64,000 bases of DNA, taken from assembly GCA_946617655.1 (NCBI GenBank), contig CAMOKL010000004.1, positions 14,501 to 78,500 of the forward strand. The letters are read 5' to 3'. This DNA is from Anaeroplasma sp902783745. Its GTDB lineage: Bacteria; Bacillota_I; Bacilli_A; Acholeplasmatales; Anaeroplasmataceae. Below, in pieces: positions 35,889 to 43,917 of the stretch. The position numbers and the translations under genes were made by a program. The notes beneath the pieces are model-generated. The model saw only the letters and a program-made list of their open reading frames with translations. It was not told where the DNA came from and made no database searches. Each line of letters begins with the position of its first letter. The first letter of the stretch is position 1.

Positions 35889-36745
35889 GCTAATATCTCC
35901 TCTATGTACTTACCTTGATTTTTATATTTAATCATAGCAAGTTTTACTTTATTATCGCCATCATTAATATCTGACTGTTTTATATTTTGGTAATATTCCC
36001 TTTCTGCATTAGAAAGATAGCACCTCTCAATTATTTCTAGATTTGATGTTGCTTTTTCAGTCAAAAAAACAAATTGTTTACCTAGATTTGTAGCTGCTAA
36101 GCAATGTTTGCATTGCTCATCAGTTATTAATCCATCGATAAATTGCTCAATTATACGATACATTCTATTATCTGCTATTGGAGCATAAATATAGTCAGCC
36201 TTTTTAACCTTATCAATTATTTTCTTTATAAGCGGATGCTCTTTATATGAATCAAGTGTTCCTCGATAATATGCTATAGCTAACATCCATTCCTGATTCA
36301 CATCAAAATTTACTTTTTTTAAATCTTTATCATTAAATTTAATCATATAAATACATGATGAAGGAAATCTTGAAACAAAGGAAGATGCTTGTTCACTTGT
36401 CTCTCCACAATAGAATCCTCTACCAAAATCATTATTTTCTCTGCCACAAAATGGTGAAATAGTACCTTCTATTGTAGTTCTTGCACCATGAAATATGATT
36501 TTTTCATTTGAAATTTCTTCCTTATACAACATTTCTTTTATGGTATTAAGTTTTATTCCTTTTTTATATGCTAAATCATATATTTTTTCTATTGTATTAT
36601 CAGATGGATAGTTTTCACCATTTTCTATTCTAATTATTGTTCTTTTTTGAACACTGATACTGTTAGCAATGTCCTCTTGTGACATATCTAGCATCTCACG
36701 TATAAACTTTAAATCCTCGTTTATTCTATAATTCATACTATTCAT
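35885..36745 (-). CDS. XRE-type regulator fused to a DUF3990-like ADP-ribosyltransferase-like domain
   Basis: Residues 1-65 are an XRE helix-turn-helix (FIREMLDMSQEDIANSI, RTIIRIENGE). Residues 78-200 begin IIFHGARTTIEG and include DFGRGFYCGETSEQA, the DUF3990 pattern (H...G, DFG-x-GFY) that resembles ADP-ribosyltransferases. The fusion would be both autorepressor and toxin. The promoter contains two identical 16-base repeats that are its likely operators. The frame is intact. Confidence 0.75.
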   Translation of the reverse strand: MNSMNYRINEDLKFIREMLDMSQEDIANSISVQKRTIIRIENGENYPSDNTIEKIYDLAYKKGIKLNTIKEMLYKEEISNEKIIFHGARTTIEGTISPFCGRENNDFGRGFYCGETSEQASSFVSRFPSSCIYMIKFNDKDLKKVNFDVNQEWMLAIAYYRGTLDSYKEHPLIKKIIDKVKKADYIYAPIADNRMYRIIEQFIDGLITDEQCKHCLAATNLGKQFVFLTEKATSNLEIIERCYLSNAEREYYQNIKQSDINDGDNKVKLAMIKYKNQGKYIEEILA

Positions 36746-36759
36746 CTCCTATCAACTAT

Positions 36760-36823
36760 ATTGTAACACATGTCACCAACAAGTTCAATAATTATTACTG
36801 GTGCTATATGTCACCAACAAGTT
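36760..36823 (-). promoter_or_regulatory. Promoter with duplicated operator of the XRE/ART-like unit
   Basis: TTGAAC (36783-36788) and TACAAT (36760-36765), spacer 17, drive the minus strand. The 16-base sequence ATGTCACCAACAAGTT occurs exactly twice (36770-36785 and 36808-36823), 38 bases apart, the first copy filling the spacer. This suggests repression by the XRE domain on the same helical phase. The rest of the gap to 37082 shows nothing I can support. Confidence 0.65.
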
Positions 36824-37082
36824 TAAAGGTTACAAAAAAAAGATTTATCAGAAAAACTCTTAAAATCCTTTATTATGTTTATAAACACATTATCCTTGTC
36901 TCAATAAAAACAAATGTTTAGTGCTGACAAATGACTAAAATATGTTTCCTAAAACATCTCGTTTTTACGTTACACATTTATCTTCCTTGTGTAGAAATAG
37001 ATAAAGTTCTAGTATTTGATTCAAATCTTCTTTTAACGGTTCTCTAACCATTTATTATTTTCCTCATTTATCTTATCATTTA

Positions 37083-38084
37083 TTATTTCAAATTATTAAT
37101 TTCATTTTCTAATTTTTTTATATAAGTTAACAAATCATCAAAGCTATTAATTAAATCGTCATTAATCATTTCTTTCATATTAGAAAAATCAACTCTTAAT
37201 TCTTTAATACGTTCTTCGCTTGGAACTAATATGAATGATCCTGGTAATGCTAGGTCATAATTAGCCCAACTTGATGGATAAAACTTCTTTTTGAATTCTC
37301 TTACTTCTGTTAATAGTTCAAGATTATTATATGCAATATTCTTATATTTAGTTAATGATAATCTATATACATCATAATAATGCCTTGAATATCTTGATGG
37401 CATTTTTCTATCTACTGGTCTATGTGCCTCTTGATTAAGTATCAAGATTTTCTCCCAAAATGTTCTTTCAGGAGATACTGTTTTAATTATTGTTTCATTA
37501 TTATCCATTATTTTTAAATTTAATTTAGAAATTAATGGTGATATTGTAACATCTTCTGTTGGAGTAAGTGCGGCAAGAGGTCCTATTTCCAATCTAACAT
37601 ATTTCAAAATACCAGCATCATCATTATATAATCTTGGATAATTAAAATTTTAAACTTGTTGATCTTTTGCATCAATTTGAAAATCTGCTTTTTGGCCTAA
37701 AAAGCCATTAAAATCTTTTGTTATTTCAGGTAATAGTTTTTCTTTAATAAAATTTGCTGCTAATAGATTAATATTTTTATTATAAATATCTTGTTGCCTC
37801 TTGCTCCTTTCTTTATTTGGATCATCATCAGTTAATAAATCCCATCTCAATATTAAGTCTATATCTTCAGAAAAACGTTCAATGATATTAAAGCATTTAG
37901 ATAGGCTTGTTCCACCTTTGAAAATAAAATAATCTTTATATTTACATCTATGAAATAAATAATCTAAGATTAATGTTACCCAAAAATCTTTTTCTACAAT
38001 AGCCTTACTAACACCATTTTCAAAAGCATATTTTGTGAAAACAATATCTCTATCATTATTACTTAACTTTGCAATATTATACAT
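37083..38084 (-). pseudogene. AbiEii-type nucleotidyltransferase toxin interrupted by an in-frame stop
   Basis: The N-terminal part (38084 down to 37650, 144 residues) has VEKDFWVTLILDYL and FKGGTSLSKCFNIIERFSED with the D-x-D that follows, the AbiEii core. The frame then meets TAA at 37650-37652 and continues without a shift (NFNYPRLYNDD...) to 37083, including the family block SPERTFWEKILILNQ and RYSRHYYDVYRL. Changing TAA to a sense codon gives one 333-residue protein, a normal length. It is therefore a nonsense mutant. The antitoxin next to it is intact. Confidence 0.82.
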
Positions 38085-38094
38085 ATTTTTCTCC

Positions 38095-38685
38095 TTATAC
38101 AGACTTTAAAATATCATGAATCCATGATGTAATCTTATAATTCTTTGTCTTTAGATTGTTTTTGTCAATATCATCTAAAAAACAACTTATTTTTTTAATT
38201 ACATTCTCATCAATATTATTTTTACCAATTGTTTTTAAAGCTTGAATACATATTAATATTTTATAAGATAAATCATTTATTTCTCTTGATGTTGAATGCT
38301 TAAAATATATTGTGTTATTACCAACTTCATATTCATTGTATGCACCATTTGTTATGTAAACATATTTTATTGGAACTTGGGTTGATAATCCAATTAAATT
38401 TAATGCATAATTACCTGATGGAATAATAATTAAATTATATTGTCTTGCTATTGCCTTAGCTATTTCGTTAATACTTGGTGCTTCTTCGATGCCTAATAAT
38501 TCATTATATTTAGGAATATAGTATATTCCTCTTCTAGCTCTTTTAATAATTCCCTTATCATCCAATGTTTCTAATGTTTTACTAATCATTTTATAATTAT
38601 CTATATCAGAAAAATCAGATGAAGTAAAAGCACCATACTTTTCACTATTTATTCGTTCTAAAATTCGTTCACTAGTATTGGACAT
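38095..38685 (-). CDS. AbiEi-type antitoxin (DUF6088-like), second locus
   Basis: I take ATG 38685 (MSNTSERIL), since AAAGGTG upstream is correctly spaced for it. 196 residues: winged helix (ISKTLETLDDKGIIKRARRG) with RGIYYIPKY, then the antitoxin domain (PSGNYALNLIGLSTQVP). It is a distant paralogue of the antitoxin at 33139-33747. The promoter contains a perfect inverted repeat, the usual AbiEi operator type. Intact. Confidence 0.82.
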   Translation of the reverse strand: MSNTSERILERINSEKYGAFTSSDFSDIDNYKMISKTLETLDDKGIIKRARRGIYYIPKYNELLGIEEAPSINEIAKAIARQYNLIIIPSGNYALNLIGLSTQVPIKYVYITNGAYNEYEVGNNTIYFKHSTSREINDLSYKILICIQALKTIGKNNIDENVIKKISCFLDDIDKNNLKTKNYKITSWIHDILKSV

Positions 38686-38697
38686 TGTTACCATCAC

Positions 38698-38729
38698 CTT
38701 TCGCAAATATTATACAACTTTTGCGAAAG
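38698..38729 (-). promoter_or_regulatory. Operator-promoter of the second AbiE-type locus
   Basis: The perfect inverted repeat CTTTCGCAAA (38698-38707) / TTTGCGAAAG (38720-38729) brackets TATAAT (38709-38714, minus strand). Binding by AbiEi would block polymerase and explain autorepression. Confidence 0.75.
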
Positions 38730-38758
38730 CAAATCAACTTATTGCTTTCATCTTTATA

Positions 38759-38796
38759 TAAAAAAGAGATTGGAAGCATTACTGCAACCAATCTTT
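38759..38796 (-). terminator. Terminator after guaB
   Basis: On the minus strand AGATTGGTTGCA pairs with TGCTTCCAATCT (imperfect) and is followed by CTTTTTT; it begins about 25 bases after the guaB stop. Confidence 0.7.
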
Positions 38797-38821
38797 CATT
38801 TATTATAAATTTACGAATGGA

Positions 38822-40324
38822 TTAATTATTAGTATTTGTATCCTTAACTAATACGTCGTGAGCACCACCCTCAACGATAGATACACTTGATACTAATGTT
38901 AATTTAGCCTTTTGCTGTAATTCTAAGATTGAATTAGCACCACAGTTAGACATTGTATGCTTAATCTTTGATAATGTTAATGCAACGTTATCATGTAATG
39001 AACCAGCATATGGTACATAAGAATCTACACCTTCAACGAATGATAACTTCTTATCTCCGCCTAAGTCATATCTAGCCCAGTTACGAGCTCTTGCAGAACC
39101 TTCGCCCCAATATTCCTTCATATAAGTACCCTTAACTAATACTTTATTTGTAGGAGATTCATCAAATCTAGCGAAATATCTACCAAGCATACAGAAATCA
39201 GCACCCATAGCTAATGCTAATGTAACATGATAATCATATACGATACCACCATCTGAGCAAATAGGAATATAGATACCCTTTTCTTTATAATATTCATCAC
39301 GTGCCTTTGCAACATCAATAACTGCAGTTGCTTGTCCACGTCCAATACCCTTAGTTTCACGAGTGATACAAATAGAACCACCACCAATACCAATCTTAAT
39401 AAAGTCAGCACCAGCATCTGCTAAGAAACGGAAGCCTTCACCATCAACGACATTACCAGCTCCAACCTTAACAGTATCTCCATACTTATTTCTGATCCAC
39501 TTAATAGCATCTGCTTGCCAGCAAGAATAACCTTCACTTGAATCAATACATAATACATCAGCACCAGCTTCAACTAATGCAGGAACTCTTTCTGCATAAT
39601 CTCTTGAGTTAATACCAGCACCAACGATATATCTCTTATGAGAATCTAATAATTCATTTGGATTTTCCTTATGTTGAGAATAATCCTTTCTAAATACGAA
39701 TGCAACAAGCTTACCATCCTTATCAACTATAGGTAAGTTATTAAGCTTATGATCCCAAATAATATCATTTGCAACCTTTAAAGATGTTCCTTCAGGTGCA
39801 GTAACCATCTTATCTAATGGTGTCATGAATGTATTAACCTTTGTATCTAATGACATTCTAGATACTCTATAGTCTCTAGATGAAATAATACCAACAAGCT
39901 TACCATTAGCAGTACCATCTGATGTAACTGCGCAAGTAGAATGTCCTGTCTTTTCTTTTAAGTCTAATACATCCTTTAATGTAGAATCTGGTGATAAGTT
40001 AGAATCAGATACAACAAATCCTGCCTTATAATTCTTAACTCTTCTAACCATTTGAGCTTCATCCTCAATAGATTGAGAACCATAAATAAATGAAACTCCA
40101 CCTTCTTTTGCTAAAGCAATTGCTAATGTATCATTAGATACAGACTGCATAATTGCTGAAACAAGTGGAATGTTCATAGTAATTGCAGCTTCTTCACCTT
40201 TCTTATATTTAACAAGTGGTGTCTTTAAGCTTACATTTGCAGGAATATTATTTGGACCTGTGTATCCTGGTACTAATAAATATTCACTAAATGTATGCGA
40301 TGGTTCATCATAAAAATATGCCAT
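38822..40324 (-). CDS. guaB: IMP dehydrogenase
   Basis: GuaB oxidises IMP to XMP, the first step to guanine nucleotides. In 500 residues: the barrel start (PLVSAIMQSVS), a CBS-pair insert (about 100-225, with GIISSRDY), and the catalytic loop GGGSICITRETKGIG with the active-site Cys, plus the GRGQATAV block. The DSSEGYSCWQ variant of the usual DSSQG motif places it with the longer guaB subgroup. It is flanked by toxin-antitoxin loci but has normal composition, with its own promoter region. Confidence 0.96.
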   Translation of the reverse strand: MAYFYDEPSHTFSEYLLVPGYTGPNNIPANVSLKTPLVKYKKGEEAAITMNIPLVSAIMQSVSNDTLAIALAKEGGVSFIYGSQSIEDEAQMVRRVKNYKAGFVVSDSNLSPDSTLKDVLDLKEKTGHSTCAVTSDGTANGKLVGIISSRDYRVSRMSLDTKVNTFMTPLDKMVTAPEGTSLKVANDIIWDHKLNNLPIVDKDGKLVAFVFRKDYSQHKENPNELLDSHKRYIVGAGINSRDYAERVPALVEAGADVLCIDSSEGYSCWQADAIKWIRNKYGDTVKVGAGNVVDGEGFRFLADAGADFIKIGIGGGSICITRETKGIGRGQATAVIDVAKARDEYYKEKGIYIPICSDGGIVYDYHVTLALAMGADFCMLGRYFARFDESPTNKVLVKGTYMKEYWGEGSARARNWARYDLGGDKKLSFVEGVDSYVPYAGSLHDNVALTLSKIKHTMSNCGANSILELQQKAKLTLVSSVSIVEGGAHDVLVKDTNTNN

Positions 40325-40492
40325 ATAATCCTCCGTAAAATAAATATTTTTGATTTTACTTATTTTAACACTTTAACACAACAATTTCAATAGAATTAAA
40401 GTGTGTTTTTCATAAAATGTTTTCATATTTTTTCATTAAGTAACCTTGAATAAAAAAATCAAATAATATATCATTAATTTGAGGTGATTAAA

Positions 40493-40831
40493 TTGACTTT
40501 AGCAGTATGCTATAACAATGGTTTAGTATTCCAACATTATGGAAAAACAAGATTATTTAAATTATATAATATTGAAGATGGTAAAATAATATCTACTTCT
40601 TTCTTAGATGCAGGAGATTACTCTCATGAAAGTCTTGCAACATTACTTAAGAATAATAATGTTTCAAAATTAATATGTGGTAATTTAGGAGATCATGCAG
40701 TAAAGACATTAAGTGATGCAAATATAGAGATACTTAATGGTAATAAAGGTTCTGTAGAAGATAGAGTAAAAGATTTCTTAGATGGCAAATTAAAATTTGA
40801 TCCTAAATTTACACATAAATGTAATCACTAA
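40493..40831 (+). CDS. NifX/NifB-type (dinitrogenase iron-molybdenum cofactor) domain protein
   Basis: Plus-strand gene. I take TTG 40493 because GAGGTG (40481-40486) is then well spaced; 112 residues. LAVCYNNGLVFQHYGKT is the characteristic start, with H in VFQHYG and GNLGDHAV, and a C-terminal KCNH tail. Such small proteins occur widely in anaerobes lacking nitrogenase and are thought to bind an iron-sulfur or iron-molybdenum cluster. No nitrogenase context here. A bidirectional terminator follows. Confidence 0.85.
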   Translation: MTLAVCYNNGLVFQHYGKTRLFKLYNIEDGKIISTSFLDAGDYSHESLATLLKNNNVSKLICGNLGDHAVKTLSDANIEILNGNKGSVEDRVKDFLDGKLKFDPKFTHKCNH

Positions 40832-40832
40832 C

Positions 40833-40888
40833 AAAAAAGCCTTTAACTATTTTTGAGTATAACTCATTAATAATTAAATGGCTTTTTT
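40833..40888. terminator. Bidirectional terminator between the NifX-like gene and the ToxIN locus
   Basis: AAAAAAGCC at 40833 pairs with GGCTTTTTT near 40880, leaving T-runs on both strands, as expected between converging units. Confidence 0.75.
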
Positions 40889-40917
40889 ATTAAGAAAATA
40901 TGATATGATATATCCAA

Positions 40918-40950
40918 AGTAGACAATAAAATAAAAAATGGTACTAAGAT
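40918..40950. repeat. 33-bp sequence shared with 63872-63904, possible insertion-sequence end
   Basis: Begins AGTAGACAATAAAATAAAAA and ends GGTACTAAGAT. The same 33 bases occur once more at 63872-63904 in the same orientation with one mismatch. Each copy borders a type III-like locus (downstream of toxN here; upstream of the promoter there). It may be the end of an insertion sequence or of a mobile cassette. Confidence 0.5.
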
Positions 40951-40966
40951 AATTTCATAAGATTTA

Positions 40967-41566
40967 TTATTTATGAGATGCTTCCCATTCATCACATTTT
41001 TGTTGCAATAATAAATAATCTAACCAATATTTAGAATAATTAATTTCATTTTCAGTTAATCCTTTTATTTGATTAGATAATACTTTAATTTTTGTATCAT
41101 ATAAATATGAGCATCTATTCATTATAGATTGTGTATTTTTCAATTTGTTACACCAATTCATTAAATCTGTAAAGTCACGCTTAACTTTTGGATTTGGTTC
41201 AGTATTAATATCATAGTTAATTATCGCACATGATGGAACTGGTATCATATAAGCAGCCTTTAAAATAGATGTTAATTTTTCATTACCTGAAGAGTCAGTT
41301 TCAATAAATTCAACATCAAACTTAGAACGTTTTATCTTTTTAATGCCATTAGAATCAGAATATGATTTTCCTTTTTTTAGCATTTCTTTGCTTCCCTTAT
41401 GGATAGGAACATAATAATTATAATTATTAACAGTGATACAAACGCCAATATATTTTCTACCACCATTTGTACTAAGAGCAATTTTGGAATCCATAACATT
41501 TTTTAATCTAGAATCTTGTTTTAAAAATTCAATATAATTTGGGTCAACATTAATTAAAGATAGCAT
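40967..41566 (-). CDS. toxN: ToxN/AbiQ-family endoribonuclease toxin (type III)
   Basis: ToxN cleaves RNA and processes its own repeat RNA, which inhibits it in a ring-like complex. The 199-residue protein follows the family plan: an N-terminal IDPNYI/EFLK-like part, YIGVCITVNNYNYYVPIHKG (the conserved barrel strand), LKAAYMIPVPSC, and a C-terminal helical arm rich in Lys/Asn. It lies directly behind a promoter, three 38-nt repeats and a terminator, the diagnostic type III order. The frame is intact, unlike most toxins in the window. Confidence 0.85.
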   Translation of the reverse strand: MLSLINVDPNYIEFLKQDSRLKNVMDSKIALSTNGGRKYIGVCITVNNYNYYVPIHKGSKEMLKKGKSYSDSNGIKKIKRSKFDVEFIETDSSGNEKLTSILKAAYMIPVPSCAIINYDINTEPNPKVKRDFTDLMNWCNKLKNTQSIMNRCSYLYDTKIKVLSNQIKGLTENEINYSKYWLDYLLLQQKCDEWEASHK

Positions 41567-41584
41567 TGGTACTTCTTTATAAAG

Positions 41585-41612
41585 TATTTAAGGTCAGGCA
41601 TAAGCCCGACCT
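41585..41612 (-). terminator. Attenuating terminator between the repeat RNA and toxN
   Basis: The stem AAGGTCGGGC/GCCTGACCTT (one G-T) with a 4-base loop, then AAATACTTT, lies between the last repeat and the toxN start. Confidence 0.85.
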
Positions 41613-41613
41613 T

Positions 41614-41723
41614 TCCTCACACTTATGGTAGTGAATCACCGTTTGTATGTAACCTCACACTTATGGTAGTGAATCACCGTTTGTATGTAACCTCACACTT
41701 ATGGTAGTGAATCACCGTTTGTA
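41614..41723 (-). ncRNA. toxI: ToxI-type antitoxin RNA, three 38-nt repeats
   Basis: Direct repeats start at 41614, 41652 and 41690, each 38 bases (the third 34), essentially identical; one unit on the plus strand begins CCTCACACTTATGGTAGTGA. On the minus strand each repeat holds a CACTAC...GTGTG-type hairpin and A/U-rich single-stranded ends, like ToxI units of about 36 nt that fold into pseudoknots. Starts from the promoter at 41758. Confidence 0.85.
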
Positions 41724-41757
41724 TTACTTCTTACGAAGATACTTCTATCTTCACCTA

Positions 41758-41786
41758 TAATATAGCAAAAATCACAAAAAATGTAA
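41758..41786 (-). promoter_or_regulatory. Promoter of the ToxIN locus
   Basis: TTTACA (41781-41786) and TATATT (41758-41763) separated by 17 bases. The transcript begins near a GAAGATAGAAGTATCTTC hairpin (41734-41751), also seen in related form at 63784-63806. Confidence 0.85.
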
Positions 41787-41799
41787 AGTATTTCTTTAA

Positions 41800-42327
41800 C
41801 TATTCACTGGTTTTATCTGATAGCATTATATCTAATACTTCTATTTCTTTGGATTCTTTTCCTATCATTTTATTCTTAGGAATATTCATTATTATTCCAA
41901 ACCATTTATTTGTGTTTGGATTTCTAAATACTCCAAAGCCTGGATCTGTATTCCATAGATATTCAGGATATACATTATATTTTTCTTTTATTATATTAGA
42001 TAATCTATTTGATTGAGGATAGATAAAATCTTCTTTGTAAAAACAATTATTCCTTATATCAATTAATATTTGTTCACATTCTTTTTTTAATTCACTTATG
42101 AATGTACCTTCTGACATGATATTTATTTGATCATATTCATCATTAAAGTCTTTATCTATTAGCTTTCCTTCTATTATTTTATTCGTTATTGTTATTTGTA
42201 ATTCAAAGGAATTATTATAAATAGATTTATTATATGAATAAATATTATTATTTAATATGAATCCATATTTTATTAATGTTTCTTCTTTTAATGTATATTT
42301 TTTAAATATTTCATTAATTAGCCTCAA
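41800..42327 (-). CDS. MmcQ/YjbR-family protein, possibly truncated at the C-terminus
   Basis: Residues 75-160 include VYPEYLWNTDPGFGVFRN and KWFGIIMNIPK, the MmcQ/YjbR DNA-binding-like fold; residues 1-70 are an extra beta-rich domain. The protein ends at VLDIMLSDKTSE, earlier than family members which continue with a further helix and strand. The stop lies 13 bases before the ToxIN promoter hexamer, so the ToxIN cassette may have replaced the 3' end. Confidence 0.7.
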   Translation of the reverse strand: MRLINEIFKKYTLKEETLIKYGFILNNNIYSYNKSIYNNSFELQITITNKIIEGKLIDKDFNDEYDQINIMSEGTFISELKKECEQILIDIRNNCFYKEDFIYPQSNRLSNIIKEKYNVYPEYLWNTDPGFGVFRNPNTNKWFGIIMNIPKNKMIGKESKEIEVLDIMLSDKTSE

Positions 42328-42368
42328 TTTATATCTACTTCCTCTATTATATAATGTTAATTATCAAT

Positions 42369-43415
42369 TTATTTTAATCTTGCGTATTTATTATCTTTTC
42401 CATTACCTTCACGTTTTATTTCTCCAAGTTCTACTAATTTTCTTAATGAACCTTCTATAGAACTAATGCTAAGTGATGGACATAATTCTCTTATATCTTG
42501 CTTTGTAAACCAACCAATTTTCTCGTTGATTGCTTTTCTTACCATATCGATAGCTGGTAATTTCTTTTCTACAATTTTAAATCTATCTTCAAAATCTTTA
42601 TAAGCTGCAAGTATTGTACTTAATAAATATTTAATAAATGGTACTGGATCATCATTACCTTCAATCCATCCATGTTGTGATGCTCCAAGTGCATCATAAT
42701 ATAAATCTTTATGTTTTGCTATCTTAGCTTCAAGTGATATATATTTACCAACATAAAAACCATTTCTATATAATAATAATGTTGTTAATAATCTAGACAT
42801 TCTTCCATTTCCATCATTAAATGGATGAATGCATAAGAAATCATGAATAAATACAGGAATTGCTATCAATGGTTCTAATTCATTATTACCTATTACTCTA
42901 TTATATTCTTCACATATCCTATCTAATGCTTCTGGCGTATCAAATGGATCAAGAGGTGTAAATAATACTTCTACCTTACCATCGGGATATGTTGCTGATA
43001 TATAATTTTGAACATTTTTTGTTCTTCCTGCCATAGGATTATTTAAATGATTATACATAATTTTATGAAGCTGTAATATAAAGTTTTGTGTTAATGGAAT
43101 TGCATCAAAGCTTTCATGTATTATATTTAATACATCACGATATCCTGCTATTTCTTCTTCAGCTCTGTTTTTAGGTGTTGTTTTTTCTTCTACTAATTGC
43201 TTAATTCTTGAATTTGTTGTTACAATACCTTCAATAGCATTTGATGCTTCTGTACTTTGAATCTTAGCTATTTCAACTAGTTTTTCTAATTCTTCTGGTC
43301 TTTGCTTTAAATATAGTTCTTGTTTTCCTGCTTCTTTATATATAGCTGCTATATATCCTAAGATTTCAGAATCCCATGTTCTTTTACTTATATCAGAATA
43401 ATTGAATTTTCTCAT
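42369..43415 (-). CDS. Fic-domain AMPylase-type protein
   Basis: The 348-residue protein carries the Fic active-site loop HPFNDGNGRMSR (about 196-207; HxFxxGNGRxxR) and an N-terminal inhibitory motif TEASNAIEGI (S/T-x-x-x-E-G type, about 55-64), so it is a class II, self-inhibited Fic enzyme. A C-terminal winged helix (about 290-345, with IRELCPSLSISSIEGSLRKL) follows. Such proteins AMPylate host or bacterial targets; the target is unknown. It stands alone with its own AT-rich upstream region. Confidence 0.9.
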   Translation of the reverse strand: MRKFNYSDISKRTWDSEILGYIAAIYKEAGKQELYLKQRPEELEKLVEIAKIQSTEASNAIEGIVTTNSRIKQLVEEKTTPKNRAEEEIAGYRDVLNIIHESFDAIPLTQNFILQLHKIMYNHLNNPMAGRTKNVQNYISATYPDGKVEVLFTPLDPFDTPEALDRICEEYNRVIGNNELEPLIAIPVFIHDFLCIHPFNDGNGRMSRLLTTLLLYRNGFYVGKYISLEAKIAKHKDLYYDALGASQHGWIEGNDDPVPFIKYLLSTILAAYKDFEDRFKIVEKKLPAIDMVRKAINEKIGWFTKQDIRELCPSLSISSIEGSLRKLVELGEIKREGNGKDNKYARLK

Positions 43416-43578
43416 TATTTCACCTTATTTCTTATATTTTCCCTTAAATAATACCGTATTTTAAGGTTAAATTCAATAATTAAGGGGATTTTATTCATTT
43501 AATAATAGTTTCTTATTAATAAATAAAAACAATTATAAAATAAACTAGTAGACTTCTCCTTTAAAAAATAAGAATTAC

Positions 43579-43882
43579 AGTGACACAAAAGTCACAGATA
43601 ATGTCACAGAAATCACAAAGCTTCAAACGAACATTATTTCAATATTAAAGGTAAATGACAAGGTAAACGACAAGGTAAATGACTAGGTAAAACCAAGTGA
43701 TAATGCAACCAAAAGAATTGAACTTATCTTAAAGACCCTAAAATTACTCGTATAAAAATAGCTGAGGCAATAAGTAAATCTGAAGCTACAGTTAATAGAA
43801 CAATAGAGAACTAAAAGATAATAATTTGTTAGATGAAAAGGAATCATAAAATGGTTCTTGGGTAATTAAAGTCAAGAAGTAA
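43579..43882 (+). pseudogene. Decayed fragment of a COG2865-type transcriptional regulator C-terminus
   Basis: Plus-strand reading gives pieces in shifting frames: TKVTDNVTEITKLQTNIISI, NDKVNDKVND, ATKRIELILKTLK, IKIAEAISKSEATVNRTIE, LKDNNLLDEKES and NGSWVIKVKK. Together they follow the C-terminal repeat-plus-winged-helix of ATP-binding COG2865 regulators. Several stops and frameshifts are present and no N-terminal part remains. The rest of 43416-43578 is AT-rich with no gene. Confidence 0.6.
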
Positions 43883-43915
43883 AAAGCCGATTGCATATTT
43901 ACAATCGGTTTTTGT
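43881..43915. terminator. Terminator ending the surface-system operon
   Basis: The stem AAAAACCGATTG/CAATCGGCTTTTT lies three bases after the stop of the last operon gene (43918) and works on both strands. Confidence 0.85.
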
Positions 43916-43917
43916 TA

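Noticed and set aside
41614..41723. CRISPR array
   Set aside because: The repeats are directly adjacent with no unique spacers and lie between a promoter, a terminator and toxN; this is a type III antitoxin RNA.
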